Assembly (NCBI GenBank): GCA_003427395.1
Contig: BFEA01000376.1
Span: 1,394,515-1,424,083 of the forward strand
Source: Chara braunii
Taxonomy: Eukaryota; Streptophyta; Charophyceae; Charales; Characeae
Direction: 5' to 3'
Length of the DNA: 29,569 bases
In this document: positions 9,882-19,489 of the stretch, piece after piece
Layout of the letters: every line of letters begins with the position of its first letter
Position numbering within the stretch: position 1 is the first letter of the stretch
Made by a program: the position numbers and the translations under genes
The notes under the pieces: generated by a model
Databases searched by the model: none
What the model saw: the letters and a program-made list of their open reading frames with translations, nothing else
Told to the model about the DNA's origin: nothing

Positions 9882-11953
9882 CTGTTGAACAACAACGAGC
9901 GACGTTAGGGTCGAGGCTCGAAAGGAGTTACGTATCTAACTCTAATGCCTAATACATCCCTATTAAATTATGTCATTCTTATCATGAAAACGCATATAAG
10001 AATCTTATTCAGAACAACGACGTTACCCAAGAGAGTCTTTAAACAACTATCCACCTGAGATAAAACATAAATATTCACGATTAGGTATCTCAAATCATAA
10101 CTCAGACATTAACCACTCACGGGTTTTATTATCAAGGAAAGGCACAATATACATATGTCATATAGATGGGTACTCCAAACATGAATCCAAAATGTAGTAC
10201 AACCCATGATAAATAACATATGCTCATGACAACAATCATAACATAATAAGCACAACTTAATGGCAAGGGTTGTAACTGAAGAGCATAACAAACGCCATAC
10301 ACAGCAATACGAAGCCGACTCAACTGCCAGTCATATAATAAGATAACTTTCAGTTATGTATTCCTATATTATATAAGGCAGAAGTAGGACTAGCAACGAG
10401 TAAATAACATGATACAGTTGTTACCCCCTCAACTCTTTAAGCGAAGCATATATTACAGAGGGGCGGTGTAATCCTCGTAAGATAGCATCTCGACTCCTGA
10501 GCCCCGCTCTAAAGATCAAGCCTCACCGCAGCCCTCTCTTATTCCAACGCTCGCACCTCACCAAACCTAATCATGGTCAAATGGACAACCCCATTCATAT
10601 CTAGTAAGACAACGGGTGACGATCTCGCACCTCTAAAAATATGGTGGCCCTACGTAGCGAGAGCCTAGCCTAGGTCGTCACTCTAGACCCACCCTGGCTA
10701 CGCAGTAGTTGTCATACTTTGCCATCAAGGTTTAAGTAAGGGAACAAACTCTTTCCTATTCTTTTATCTGATAATGTAGTTATCTTCCTATTCAAAGGAA
10801 GATAACAACATCCCACAATGGACCAGGAACATAGTTCCGGCGTGGGTCTCACTATCATTCTTAAGACTAATAACTGCTTCCTTAACTCTTAATGAGGGAG
10901 TGACAACTCAAGAATGCACTTCCACTAAGGACAAGCTATACATGCTGACTTACTCCCTTCAGGAAGAACCACCTTCCCTAGAAATAAGTCACCCCATTCA
11001 CCTCTGGTCCCATGCCAGATGTGGGTTTCATGCAAAGTCTATGTCCTCTTCGGAATGCAATCCATACATATGTCGTCAATCATACATTAAGCAAATTATA
11101 GAAGAACACATATATGGCAATCAACCACATAAAAAAGAATGGTCATAAAGACCAATATATATATATTCACACAAACTTAAGATATAAGTCTCTATGCGGG
11201 TTAGCCAAACTGCTAGCCGAGTAATCACCACTTCTCAACTTTTATCGGCAATTACATCTATACAATCTTCTAGGTGACTCAACTTTATCGTCAACTAATA
11301 CCATCGGACGATCAAGGCACAATATTAATTGCACTACCCATCGCACCACGACTCGATCTGGGCTCAAGAAAAAGACCTTTGTCGTCAAAACCCCTCACTT
11401 CGCGCTTATCCGTCACCCTCTCATCCATGTCGCTCACGCTTCAGAAGTCTCCTCTAAAGCGACACTCTATTGACAAGGGGAAGACGCCTCAACTCAACGT
11501 TTTCACATCCCAAAGCAATCTTAGCACATAACTCACGTGATAAGTCACTAGCCTCATAGCTTTGGCAGTTATCAACTGAGCTTGCTTTGATAATGGACAT
11601 ACCCAACAATGCGAATGCTGTCTCAACTCAGCCTACGCCGAATCAGATGTGTCACGTATCATCCAATTATCAATAGATACTTAGGATAACAAGATTCTCG
11701 TTGAGACCACTATTGTAGGCGTCAAAGTACTGAAGCGTATAGCTAAACACTTCCTTCCTCAAGTAAACCGCACATATGCTTATAATCAACGCTTCACGCT
11801 AAGACCATAATTTTCAAGACATCTCCAACGATAGTCAAGGCATCAAGCATCCGACCATGTACTTCGAAACAATACTTCCCTTTTGCCTAGTTCTCACTTT
11901 CCCATACCCGGATGTCGTTCCACCAGGGACAACGGCAGGCAACCATTATCCCC
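9882..11953. other. Long non-coding leader of the gag-only element
   Basis: About 2.1 kb lies between the primer site and gag. No frame of note exists on either strand, and the few ORFs over 60 codons show no recognisable protein. It includes an imperfect hairpin at 10775-10810. Packaging and dimerisation signals would be expected here, and a leader intron is possible. Confidence 0.7.
10775..10810. other. Hairpin in the gag-only leader
   Basis: GTTATCTTCC at 10779-10788 and GGAAGATAAC at 10797-10806 are perfect inverted repeats around an 8-nt loop. After one mismatch three more pairs extend the stem, giving ends TGT…ACA. Confidence 0.6.
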
Positions 11954-11970
11954 CCCCGGCAACGGCGCCA
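11954..11970 (-). other. Primer-binding site, tRNA-Asp type
   Basis: The plus strand reads CCCCGGCAACGGCGCCA, which equals the 3' end of plant-type tRNA-Asp(GUC) including CCA, as I remember it. On the minus strand it is therefore a PBS beginning TGGCGCCGTTGCC, two bases from the end of the 5' LTR. It sets the direction of the element. Confidence 0.88.
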
Positions 11971-11972
11971 CC

Positions 11973-12855
11973 TGTTGAGTGCATCGGTCCGGCACCACTC
12001 AAGGGCATCGCGGGACCCTCTCGGCCGTGTCCTCTTCTTACTTCCCTGTCATCTCCTGACGCGCCAGCCCACTCGGTTCGTTGTCGCCTCCCTCACCCCA
12101 ACGGCGCTCTGTCGATAACTCCGGCCGCCTCACTTGGTGTGGCCGTAGCACCCAATAGCCGTAGGTCCCACACTGCCATCCGATCACCCCTCTGGCCTGC
12201 CCACAGAGAACTCCACCATGGGGCAACAACTAGCCGGTCTTACGACTCCCGACTCCGATATCCGAATCCGGTGAAAAACAATTTCCTCGTTTTGTACTAT
12301 TGCGCTCCCCCATGGTGCCCTTTCGCTCCGCTGCCCCGCTCCACCGTCTTAGCGCCTGGTCGCACTCTGCGTAGCCGGCCTCCCCTGTGACTCTGCACTC
12401 CGCCCGTAGGTACCCAGCCCCACTTCACGTCTAAGTTCGCCCTGCCCCTGTTGGTTGATGCAGCTCCCACATGTTCCTTCGTTGGAAGCTTGAGCACAGA
12501 TGTGGCTGCTACGGGGCTCCCCTTAATGCCATAAAGGGGCAACTTTGGCGTAGTCGCGAAAACAGTTCGTAATCGCACCGCCGGCAGCCATGAGAATACA
12601 ACATACCCCCACGCGACCTCAGTGAGCCGGTTTTCTAAGTCAAAGGTACAAAAGGCGGTAATAATAATAATATTAAACCTACCAATGCATAAATATACGA
12701 GGGAAAACCCCAAAATTAGGGGGACGATGGGGCGCGCGTCCCTCTGGCCTATAACGCTGCGCACACCCTACCCGCGCAGGGTTGCACCCCATCGCCAACG
12801 CACCTCTCATGCCACGTATGCCCAATCTACGCATGGCTGCACCTAGCCGTTGACA
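11973..12855 (-). repeat. 5' LTR of the gag-only element
   Basis: This 883-bp copy begins TGTTGAG next to the primer site and ends TTGACA. Where the left LTR has TCGA at both ends, this one has TTGA, as expected from CpG decay. A TATA-like run on the minus strand, TATATTTA, lies near 12691-12699 and is degraded in the 3' LTR. Confidence 0.93.
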
Positions 12856-13246
12856 CCCGACTTGCGGCACTCAACTACGGACAAGGCCGCACCGACGTGG
12901 CCTGCAAAAAGCACACCAAATACCCTTGTAAGGGTATTTGGTACGACAACGCGCGCGCGTTATGGACTACGAGGTGGTGGGCCTCGTTCAAGGAACCCCG
13001 AAAGTGCAAAAAAAAAACTCCCCCCCGAGGCCTAGCCCCCCTACCACGTCACCCCCCACCATATGTGAAAGGTCCTTTTTTTGGGGGGGGGCGGGCAGGG
13101 GAATCCTCCTAAGACGACTCAGACGGCCCATGCAGGTTATCTGAAGGGTCCTTGCAGCCATGTAGCGCAGACCCCCCCACCAAAATCAAGGCGGGCAGTG
13201 AGTATGAAGTAGAGCTCGAACTGGCCGAATATATACTCAAGATTCG
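12856..13246. other. Intergenic spacer with homopolymers
   Basis: No gene is visible. It contains a perfect 13-bp hairpin (listed separately), a GCGCGCGCG run, an A9-10/C8 tract near 13010 and a T8/G10 tract near 13075-13092. Confidence 0.6.
12915..12942. other. Perfect 13-bp hairpin
   Basis: ACCAAATACCCTT and AAGGGTATTTGGT are exact reverse complements with a 2-nt GT loop. No T-run or coding gene is adjacent, so it is not an obvious terminator. Confidence 0.85.
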
Positions 13247-13707
13247 ACTTCAGGTCTGTGTTTCAGCCGTTATGGGTTGCTCACGTAGCTAGGGCCTGCT
13301 GGTCTCTGCACGTGACTCTTAGGGCTTTGCTGCACTACTCACCAAAAGTGCAAAACTAGAATGAATCTTCTGTAGAACATGGAATACTACGCCGCCATAT
13401 GTTTTGTCTTTTGTGCATGTGGTGAGTACAGGCACTTAGGGCCACTGCACGTATTCCTAAGAAAAGAAAAACCAGAAAAAAAGAAAAACGAGAAAAAAGA
13501 AAAATGAGAAAAAAGAAAAACGAGAAAAAAGAAAACAAGAAAAAAGACAAAACATATGGCGGCGTATCATTCCATGTTCTGCAGAAGATTCATTCTAGTT
13601 TTGCACATTTGGTGAGTAGTGCAGCCAAACCCTAAGAGTCACGTGCAGAGACCAGCAGGCCCTAGCTACGTGAGCAACCCATAACTGCTGAAACACAGAC
13701 CTGAAGT
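13247..13707. repeat. 166-bp inverted repeat around an A/G-rich centre
   Basis: The left arm 13247-13412 and right arm 13542-13707 are reverse complements with only about eight mismatches and no indels. The 129-bp centre includes repeated GAAAAAAGAAAAA. The right arm runs straight into the N gap, so the full arm length is unknown. It may be a foldback or MITE-like element, or a palindromic assembly junction. The Phe-rich minus-strand ORF over the centre is only the A/G repeat. Confidence 0.92.
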
Positions 13708-14109
13708 NNNNNNNNNNNNNNNNNNNNNNNNNNNNNNNNNNNNNNNNNNNNNNNNNNNNNNNNNNNNNNNNNNNNNNNNNNNNNNNNNNNNNNNNNNNNN
13801 NNNNNNNNNNNNNNNNNNNNNNNNNNNNNNNNNNNNNNNNNNNNNNNNNNNNNNNNNNNNNNNNNNNNNNNNNNNNNNNNNNNNNNNNNNNNNNNNNNNN
13901 NNNNNNNNNNNNNNNNNNNNNNNNNNNNNNNNNNNNNNNNNNNNNNNNNNNNNNNNNNNNNNNNNNNNNNNNNNNNNNNNNNNNNNNNNNNNNNNNNNNN
14001 NNNNNNNNNNNNNNNNNNNNNNNNNNNNNNNNNNNNNNNNNNNNNNNNNNNNNNNNNNNNNNNNNNNNNNNNNNNNNNNNNNNNNNNNNNNNNNNNNNNN
14101 NNNNNNNNN
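13708..14109. other. Assembly gap (402 N)
   Basis: All bases are N. The gap abuts an inverted-repeat arm, a structure that commonly defeats assembly. Confidence 1.
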
Positions 14110-14260
14110 GTCAAACGCGTTCACGCGCGTCCAGTGAACGCGCGTTCACCACGTTCATACCCTGAATGCGAAACGCGCATTCAATGAACGCGCGATAACA
14201 TAGTTTGACTAGTTCATAAACAGAAAGCACAATGAACAGTGAACAGTTCTAACTATGTTG
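14110..14260. repeat. Second GTTCA/TGAAC-rich block
   Basis: Dense motifs such as CGCGTTCACGCGCG, GTGAACGCGCGTTCACC and CAATGAACGCGCG form overlapping palindromes. The style and the shared CGTTCATACCC match 5641-5762. The block begins at the gap, so its left end is unknown. Confidence 0.7.
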
Positions 14261-15293
14261 TCTGTCAGATGTTAATGGCTGTACATCTAACTAATCAAAA
14301 TAAAAATAGAATCATTTGATTGGCTGTTTGGAGAGTGGAATCTTTCCCAAACTTATCACCTGGAATCTACCCCTCCCTCAGTTCTTCCTGAATGTCTCTT
14401 GTCGGCAGCGTCCTTGAGCAATCCGGAACAGCGTGTGTGTCTAAAGGTGTGCGCACGGCCCACCCCTGTGCCCCGAGTTTCGCTGAGCTGGCCAGCCCTG
14501 CACAATATTTATCCTCGCGGGCAACGAGCCTTACACCGACCGATTGGCTGATCAGGAGGCGTTTGTATGGACAGCCCCCGAAGTCCTCAGGAATTATTTA
14601 ACGTCGCAGACAGGACGACGATCACAGCCAATGGAAGGTCCCCGCCGGTACTTATTTATAGACGGTCGGTACTCGTCTTTCCCGTAGGGCTGGCCTGCCC
14701 CTCAGAACCCATCTACAGCGCAGCGAGCAGACAAAGGACAAAGCAGCAAATCATGCGTGCTCTACTCCCGGTGGGTTGGCATGATGACCGTGACCCAGTG
14801 CTTCATCCAGGGCCCTTCAGATAGCACCGCCCTCTCCTTCCAGATGCTACACGTGAACACTGACGACTCTCAAGGTTGCACGCACTCGACTCCTCACATG
14901 AGAGGACTCTCAAGACAGAACACACATCCTCACAGTAAGAAGTGTCGAAGAGGGTAGATAAGGTTAGGTGCAACGTACCTCAAAATAGCTGCCCCCAACC
15001 ACATATATTCTCACCAGATGACCCGATGCCGATTGTGATGACCAATCGCTGCTTCGGCACAACCAGCATTACACCACCGTTCCACCTCAGCATCAATCGC
15101 ACATCAGATAGTTCGCATCGCACTCCCAACACCCAATATTCGTCACGTAGCCTTCCTAGCGATCCCCTCTCCACCTGGGTTGCCTACTTGTCTTCGCCCT
15201 CCTCACTACACACTCCCAACGGTAGCTCGCCCAGCATACAGCATGCATGTACCGCATAGGCAGAAGACAAGCGCCACATGAGCGCAACGTAAT
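14261..15293. other. Unassigned DNA with a block matching the chromovirus leader
   Basis: No gene is recognisable on either strand. Bases 14584-14624 match 27356-27396 in the chromovirus leader at 39 of 41 positions, with weaker similarity extending upstream to about 14547. This may be the remnant of a related leader. A CCAAT motif at 14629 and a TTATTTATAG run near 14650 look promoter-like on the plus strand, but no clear gene follows. Confidence 0.5.
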
Positions 15294-16222
15294 TGCAAAG
15301 AAAATGAGCGATAGCAAACTTCAGAAATCAAACAGCATCCTACACATGAGACCAGATAGTCGTGACCTCGAACCAATCGCAGAATTACATCACGAGTTCC
15401 ACCAAATAAGAGCACAGCAAAAGCTCACAATTGACAATGCTGGTATAGTCTCATCATCATCAACGAAGAACCAATGTCGATATCCTATCTGGCGCTCGGC
15501 GCCCAGACTACAGATGGCAGATCCTATCTAGCCTATCTACAATGCCGCTGATGACGTCAACAGCTCCCTGAAGTACGAGCAGATCTCGGCCAATGCCGTT
15601 CGCCTCAAGCACCCGGTATGTCTCTCGTATCACTCACAACCTTGATCCCCAACTCACAGATGCCACATGCACCCAAAGACCACCATGCGCCCCATCCAGG
15701 TTACAGCAACGCAGCTTGGCTATGGCTGCCTGCTCCTTCCAGCTCGCCCGTGAGAGCGTGAGCGCTGGCCAGCGCTTGCGCAGTATGCAGCCAGTGCCCG
15801 AATGCCGAATGCGTGGGCAGGCCCTTTCCTAAATGGAAGTGGCCTGCCTACCTTGCGTGCAGCTAGACTGTGCTGGGCCCCTGCCCAGAAGCTTCCGGTA
15901 GGCCCAGAGAGGCTGAGCCCCAGTCCAAACGAATCAGGCCCTGGGCCTGTGGTGGTTGCCCGTGTTCAACTGCCTGCGGCCTGTGTTCGGTCCATCTTGT
16001 GAATCTGGCCCAGGGCCTGCCTCGATTACATTCAAAAAGAGGCAGCCTGGGCCTGGGCGCTCTCAACCAACCGGCGCTGCGCAACTGCCTGAATTTACCC
16101 AGTTGCATGGTGACCCCAAAATAGGCCTGTAGGCCCTGGGTCGAGCCTGCCTTCACTTAGGGCGGCCGACCATACAGAAAATAGGGCCCAGTAGGGCAGA
16201 TCGAGGCCTTGAGCCTCACACA
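15294..16222. repeat. Diverged LTR-like repeat, copy D1
   Basis: This roughly 930-bp stretch aligns end to end with 18265-19272. Landmarks shared in order are TGCAA…AAAATGAGC.ATAGC, GCTC.GCGCCCA, CTAGCCTA, GGCTATGGC, a hairpin at 15816-15848, and TCACTTA…GGGCCC near the end. Start TGCAA and probable end CACACA fit LTR termini. GCGCC…GCGCCCA and GGCTATGGC also occur in the chromovirus LTR, so it may be a distant solo LTR. I found no target duplication. Confidence 0.6.
15816..15848. other. Hairpin in D1
   Basis: GGCAGGCCCTTTCC and GGAAGTGGCCTGCC pair around TAAAT with two mismatches. The equivalent hairpin in copy D2 lies at 18845-18880. Confidence 0.8.
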
Positions 16223-16362
16223 GTATGCATTAACTGCCCGTTGCCCTGTTAAACACATAAAAACCAACCGAAGTTCAACTGAAGCAAGCAACTGAATGCT
16301 GTGAATGACAGGATTTAAAGGACAGATTTCGAAAAGAAGAGAGAGTCAAACAGCCTGCTTAC

Positions 16363-16455
16363 CGACACGGAGACCATGTGCAGAACAAGTGATGCAATGG
16401 CGCAGAGGGACAGAATGATCAGCGTCAGATCTTGAAACGACTCCACAACGTAAGA
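16363..16455 (-). CDS. Probable exon of a P2B (autoinhibited, PMCA-type) Ca2+-ATPase
   Basis: P2B ATPases pump Ca2+ out of the cytosol. This 93-bp, 31-codon block reads open on the minus strand and contains VVESFQDLTLIILSLCAIAS, followed by LVLHMVSVS. In plant ACA and animal PMCA pumps the first membrane helix reads VWEA.QD(L/V)TLIIL…AA…SL.L, and the match is residue by residue; the Trp is Val here. The block is bounded by a pyrimidine-rich acceptor TTTCATTCATTCAG (AG at 16456-16457) and a donor GTAAGC starting at 16362, and is exactly phase 0. The neighbouring exons are not visible; they may lie outside the window or in the gap. The flanks are LTR-like repeats. Alternatives are a pseudogene fragment or a captured exon. 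Confidence 0.72.
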
Positions 16456-17869
16456 CTGAATGAATGAAAGCACCCCAACAACCAAGTGATACAGTCCAAC
16501 CCGGTTTCAAGTCAGCTGCATTTTCTTTTCTTCAGGTTTCAACAATATGTTCATAAACTACCTTACAGTGTCTACATAAACCACCAGCACTACGGCACTT
16601 ATTTTTTTTAACCTGAAATTTTTGTTACTGAACAAGCCAAGCCGGTCACTGCGACGCCAGTACATCAAAAGTGCGACCTCCACATATACGGCTGCAAGTT
16701 TTGCTGGGCAGGTACCCAGACTGGTGGTTCAAACAGATCTGCTCCATAGGAACAAAATGTGGCTTCATCATGGCTCCAGAAACAATTCATGACCTGCCTG
16801 GTGTCCTCTACTTAAACCACCAGTACCTCGCCCAGCTATGTAGCCCAACCCTCCGCAAGTGGTTAACGGGGATCCCCAATTTCAGGCCCTGGGTAACGGG
16901 TCCAAAACTGAAATTAGGGTTCGGGGGTCAATTTTTTATGGAAGTGCACTTTTGCCTTGCTGTTTTATATGTTTCTTAATTTTGTCTTTTCGTCTTTTTT
17001 TTTTTTCGCACTAGGTTACTATGGTCTCCACTCTATGAATTGGTGGAAAGTTTGATTAAAATGACGGGTTTAATGACCCTTTGGTTTTAGTATAAATGAC
17101 ATGGCAAGTGGTCTGAAAATTAGGGTCTCCGTTAACCTTTTCTCCAACCCTCAGGCGACCGGTATGCCAAGCCTGCCGAGCCTGGGGGTACCGGTAGCAG
17201 GGCAGGCCGAGGCTGGAGGGACCTGAATGGGAAAAGAAAAATGAAAAATGAAAAAAAAGCAACACCCCTAAGGACGCAAATGCAGTTGTATACATTCTCC
17301 GAAGTGGTAGTGTGAGCAAGCCTCAGTGTGCGCCTGACTTCAACTCAGAATCTGAAAAGTAAAAGAAGACAAAAAAAAAAGAAGTCCCGGGACTCCCGTC
17401 CATGTCAGAATCTAGATAGTAGAAAAAGACAAAAAAAATAAAATCCGTTTTGCCCTCAAGGAGGGCGGGTGAGTGCATCACGGGGTACACCCTGCCTCGC
17501 TGCAGGGGATCTAGAAACAAACTGAAAAAAAAAAAAAAAAAGAAGATAAAATCAACAAAGAGAATCTAACTTTTTTAGACGTGAGATACACTCAGGAGCA
17601 GCCGCGTAACCACAGCATCCATAAAACAAAGATAAGTTCCTTTTTTTTTTTTTTCCGTATTGTTGCTGCAACCGCCCCTTGTACCTACGACCTCCGTCCG
17701 ACACGGCGCGTTAACGTCCGCATCGGAAAAACTTAGTTGGGCGAGGTACTGGTGGTTTATGCAGATTTTACCCAATTCCTGAAATCACTGCCTGCCCCAT
17801 AAAGAAAGTCCCAATTGACTTGGTTGTATGCCTGTTTTTTTGTTAACTAATAGTAAAGTTTTTGTAACG
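16456..17869. other. Non-coding DNA with dispersed inverted and A-rich repeats
   Basis: No gene is recognisable. A 25-bp sequence, TAAACCACCAGTACCTCGCC…, at 16813-16837 recurs inverted at 17735-17759 with 24 of 25 matches, and partly at 16575. A second pair, 16861-16885 and 17113-17137, is also inverted (about 20 of 25). Between them, A-rich copies with TCAGAATCT…GACAAAAAAA repeat at 17345, 17405 and, more loosely, 17509. Long T runs on the plus strand at 17640-17655 could be the poly(A) tail of a minus-strand retroposon starting near 17760. Confidence 0.55.
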
Positions 17870-18130
17870 AGATTTATTCCATTTCTGGAAACCAGGTCCA
17901 GTTACCCACTCCACGTATCAAAATTGACTTGGCTGGACACGTTTACAAAAGTCGAAGAACTAAATTGTTGCTTGCATTCTCTTCCCCACCAGCCTTTTGC
18001 TGACTTCATCAAATATCATGACACTGTCTAGAACGTATCTGTCGGAATGAATCCAGCTTGCTCCAAATGGAAAAGCTTATCCATTCATAATGTTCAATAT
18101 GTTCGCCAGTGCCTTAGCCAGGATCTTTTA
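17870..18130 (-). pseudogene. LINE reverse-transcriptase fragment (second LINE family)
   Basis: One minus-strand frame reads KILAKALANILN, then SDRYVLDSVMIFDEVSK and FFDFCKRVQ, with three in-frame stops. These correspond to RT motifs 2 to A of LINEs: the …KILAKALANRL… helix, the GFI…R….DN… segment and the F.DF.KAYDRV aspartate motif. The wording differs from the larger LINE in this window, so it belongs to another family. Only about 260 bp remain, with no endonuclease or FADD box. Confidence 0.75.
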
Positions 18131-18162
18131 GAGTGTGGCTGATAGTGAGATATGCCTATCAT

Positions 18163-18192
18163 TCTTTTTTTTTTCTTTTTCTTTTTTTTTAA
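18163..18192. repeat. Poly(T) tract
   Basis: About 28 bases of T broken by three C bases, then AAGG. On the minus strand it is a poly(A)-like run, which could be the tail of a retroposon lying at higher coordinates. Confidence 0.85.
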
Positions 18193-18264
18193 GGATAGCT
18201 GCTCTATCTCTATCCATACATATCCATCCAAGTCAATGCCCATATCCATCCATCCATATAAAAC

Positions 18265-19272
18265 TGCAAGAAAAATGAGCAATAGCGAAATGACAGAATC
18301 CAAATTGCAACATCACATTGAAAACCAGATAGTGGTGAGCTGTCCACAAAGCAGAAATGCACTGATATCACACCAAAGGAGAGCCAAAGCAGCGAATTCA
18401 ATTGTCAATGAAAGCCCTCTCTCGCCACCTTCAACAATGTTCCCGACGCTCTTTCCCCTATTGGTGCTCAGCGCCCACATCACGATCACACAGCTACTAC
18501 GCTAGCCTACTAAATGACAAAGCTACCAGTTGACATCAGCAGCAGCAACCAAAGTACATGCAGATGTCCATCAGGTACGTGCTCTCACATCTCCTCTCTC
18601 CTTTGCCCTCCTAATGCCCACCCTCGACTTCACCCACAGCTTCTCCCTACCGAAGATCACCACCACCTCCACTGGTTACCACTGCGCCCAAGCCCCGGCT
18701 ATGGCTGACTTGGTGCTCGCTGCCTTCAGGCAGCACTCCCCTGCCCAAGCACCCACGTGCGCCCAGGCACTAGTGCTCGCAGCATGAGCGCTCCAAGTAG
18801 CAGCACTGCCGCCGTGCACACAAGTGCCCGAATGTCCTTCTCGTGGCCAGGCTCTTTCCTATATGGAAAGCGGCCTGGCCTGTAGGCTCCTTGGCTGGGA
18901 GGCCCATGTTTCCCTGTAGCTTCACGTTGGGCCAAAGTGTCTGCATTCAGACAGTGGCCTGGGCCCGCAGCAGTTAGGCGCGCCCAGCCACCCAGTGTCC
19001 AATTAGGTGTTCCCTGCATTCTGATAGGCCGAGAGGCCTGCTTCCACGTCAGATTTGGAAGAGCCTGGAAGGCTCTCGGAAGATTCTGATGCTTGCGAGC
19101 AGGGCATATGTAACCACCTGGCACGTGGTAACTGTCTGGCACCCACCAGGGCCTGCAAAATAGCTGTATTCAGGCCTCATTGAGATTCGGGGGCCTGTCG
19201 TCACTTACGGTGGGCACAGGCTTGCAGTAAGGGCCCCATAAGGGCATGCCGAGGGCTCAGATCCTCGCAACA
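18265..19272. repeat. Diverged LTR-like repeat, copy D2
   Basis: This roughly 1-kb stretch is homologous to D1 in the same orientation, starting TGCAAGAAAAATGAGCAATAG and ending near CGCAACA. It keeps GTGCTCAGCGCCCA, CTAGCCTACTA, CCGGCTATGGC and TCACTTACGG in the same order. I judge identity at about 60-65% by eye. Short ORFs across it are not conserved in D1. No target duplication is evident. Confidence 0.6.
18845..18880. other. Hairpin in D2
   Basis: GGCCAGGCTCTTTCC pairs with GGAAAGCGGCCTGGCC around TATAT, with a small internal bulge. Compared with D1, one extra C in the left arm is matched by one extra G in the right. Confidence 0.82.
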
Positions 19273-19489
19273 CCTAAAGCAAGGAGTGCATCTTGGAATG
19301 GGCCCAAGGAAAATGTTTCCCGTGGGAACCTGTCCTCACATGAACTGTGAGCCAAGGGGTCAGCTAGTGAGCTGTTCGGAAACAGGGAAGGGATCGGGCA
19401 CGGAGTGCTTCTGGGGCCTGTCTTCAGGAGTACGTCATTTTGATTCTCCACCATGACGAATTAATTGATTCATTGCAGGCATATGTAAT

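Larger units (their letters stand above)
5763..12855 (-). mobile_element. Gag-only LTR retrotransposon (TR-GAG-like, non-autonomous)
   Basis: Two direct repeats of 877 and 883 bp, about 95% identical by eye, bound a 5.3-kb interior. The left copy starts TGTCGA and ends TCGACA; the right copy has TGTTGA and TTGACA. A primer-binding site abuts the right LTR, fixing the orientation as minus. The interior holds one gag-type ORF and about 2 kb of non-coding DNA on either side. I could find no protease, RT or integrase. This fits the class called TR-GAG elements, which borrow pol from relatives. The bases flanking the two LTRs do not match, so either the target duplication has decayed or the ends come from recombined copies. 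Confidence 0.88.

Noticed and set aside
5763-12855. 5-bp target-site duplication around the gag-only element
   Set aside because: The bases outside the two LTRs (CGCAC and CCCGA) do not match.
13356-13550. Phe-rich minus-strand ORF
   Set aside because: It is a translation of the GAAAAAAGAAAAA repeat.
13662-14124. ORFs of unknown residues
   Set aside because: They are the N gap.
14392-14824. Plus-strand ORFs after a TATA-like sequence
   Set aside because: They are short and overlapping, without a recognisable domain; the only conserved piece is the 41-bp block.
15532-15615. Exon-like block on plus: 28 open codons with G/C at third positions, AG before and GTATGT after
   Set aside because: It lies inside the LTR-like repeat D1; the matching part of D2 is not conserved as protein, and I recognise no family. 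Transcripts could overturn this.
18726-19142. Minus-strand ORF of 138 codons
   Set aside because: It lies in repeat D2, has no recognised motif, and is not kept in D1.
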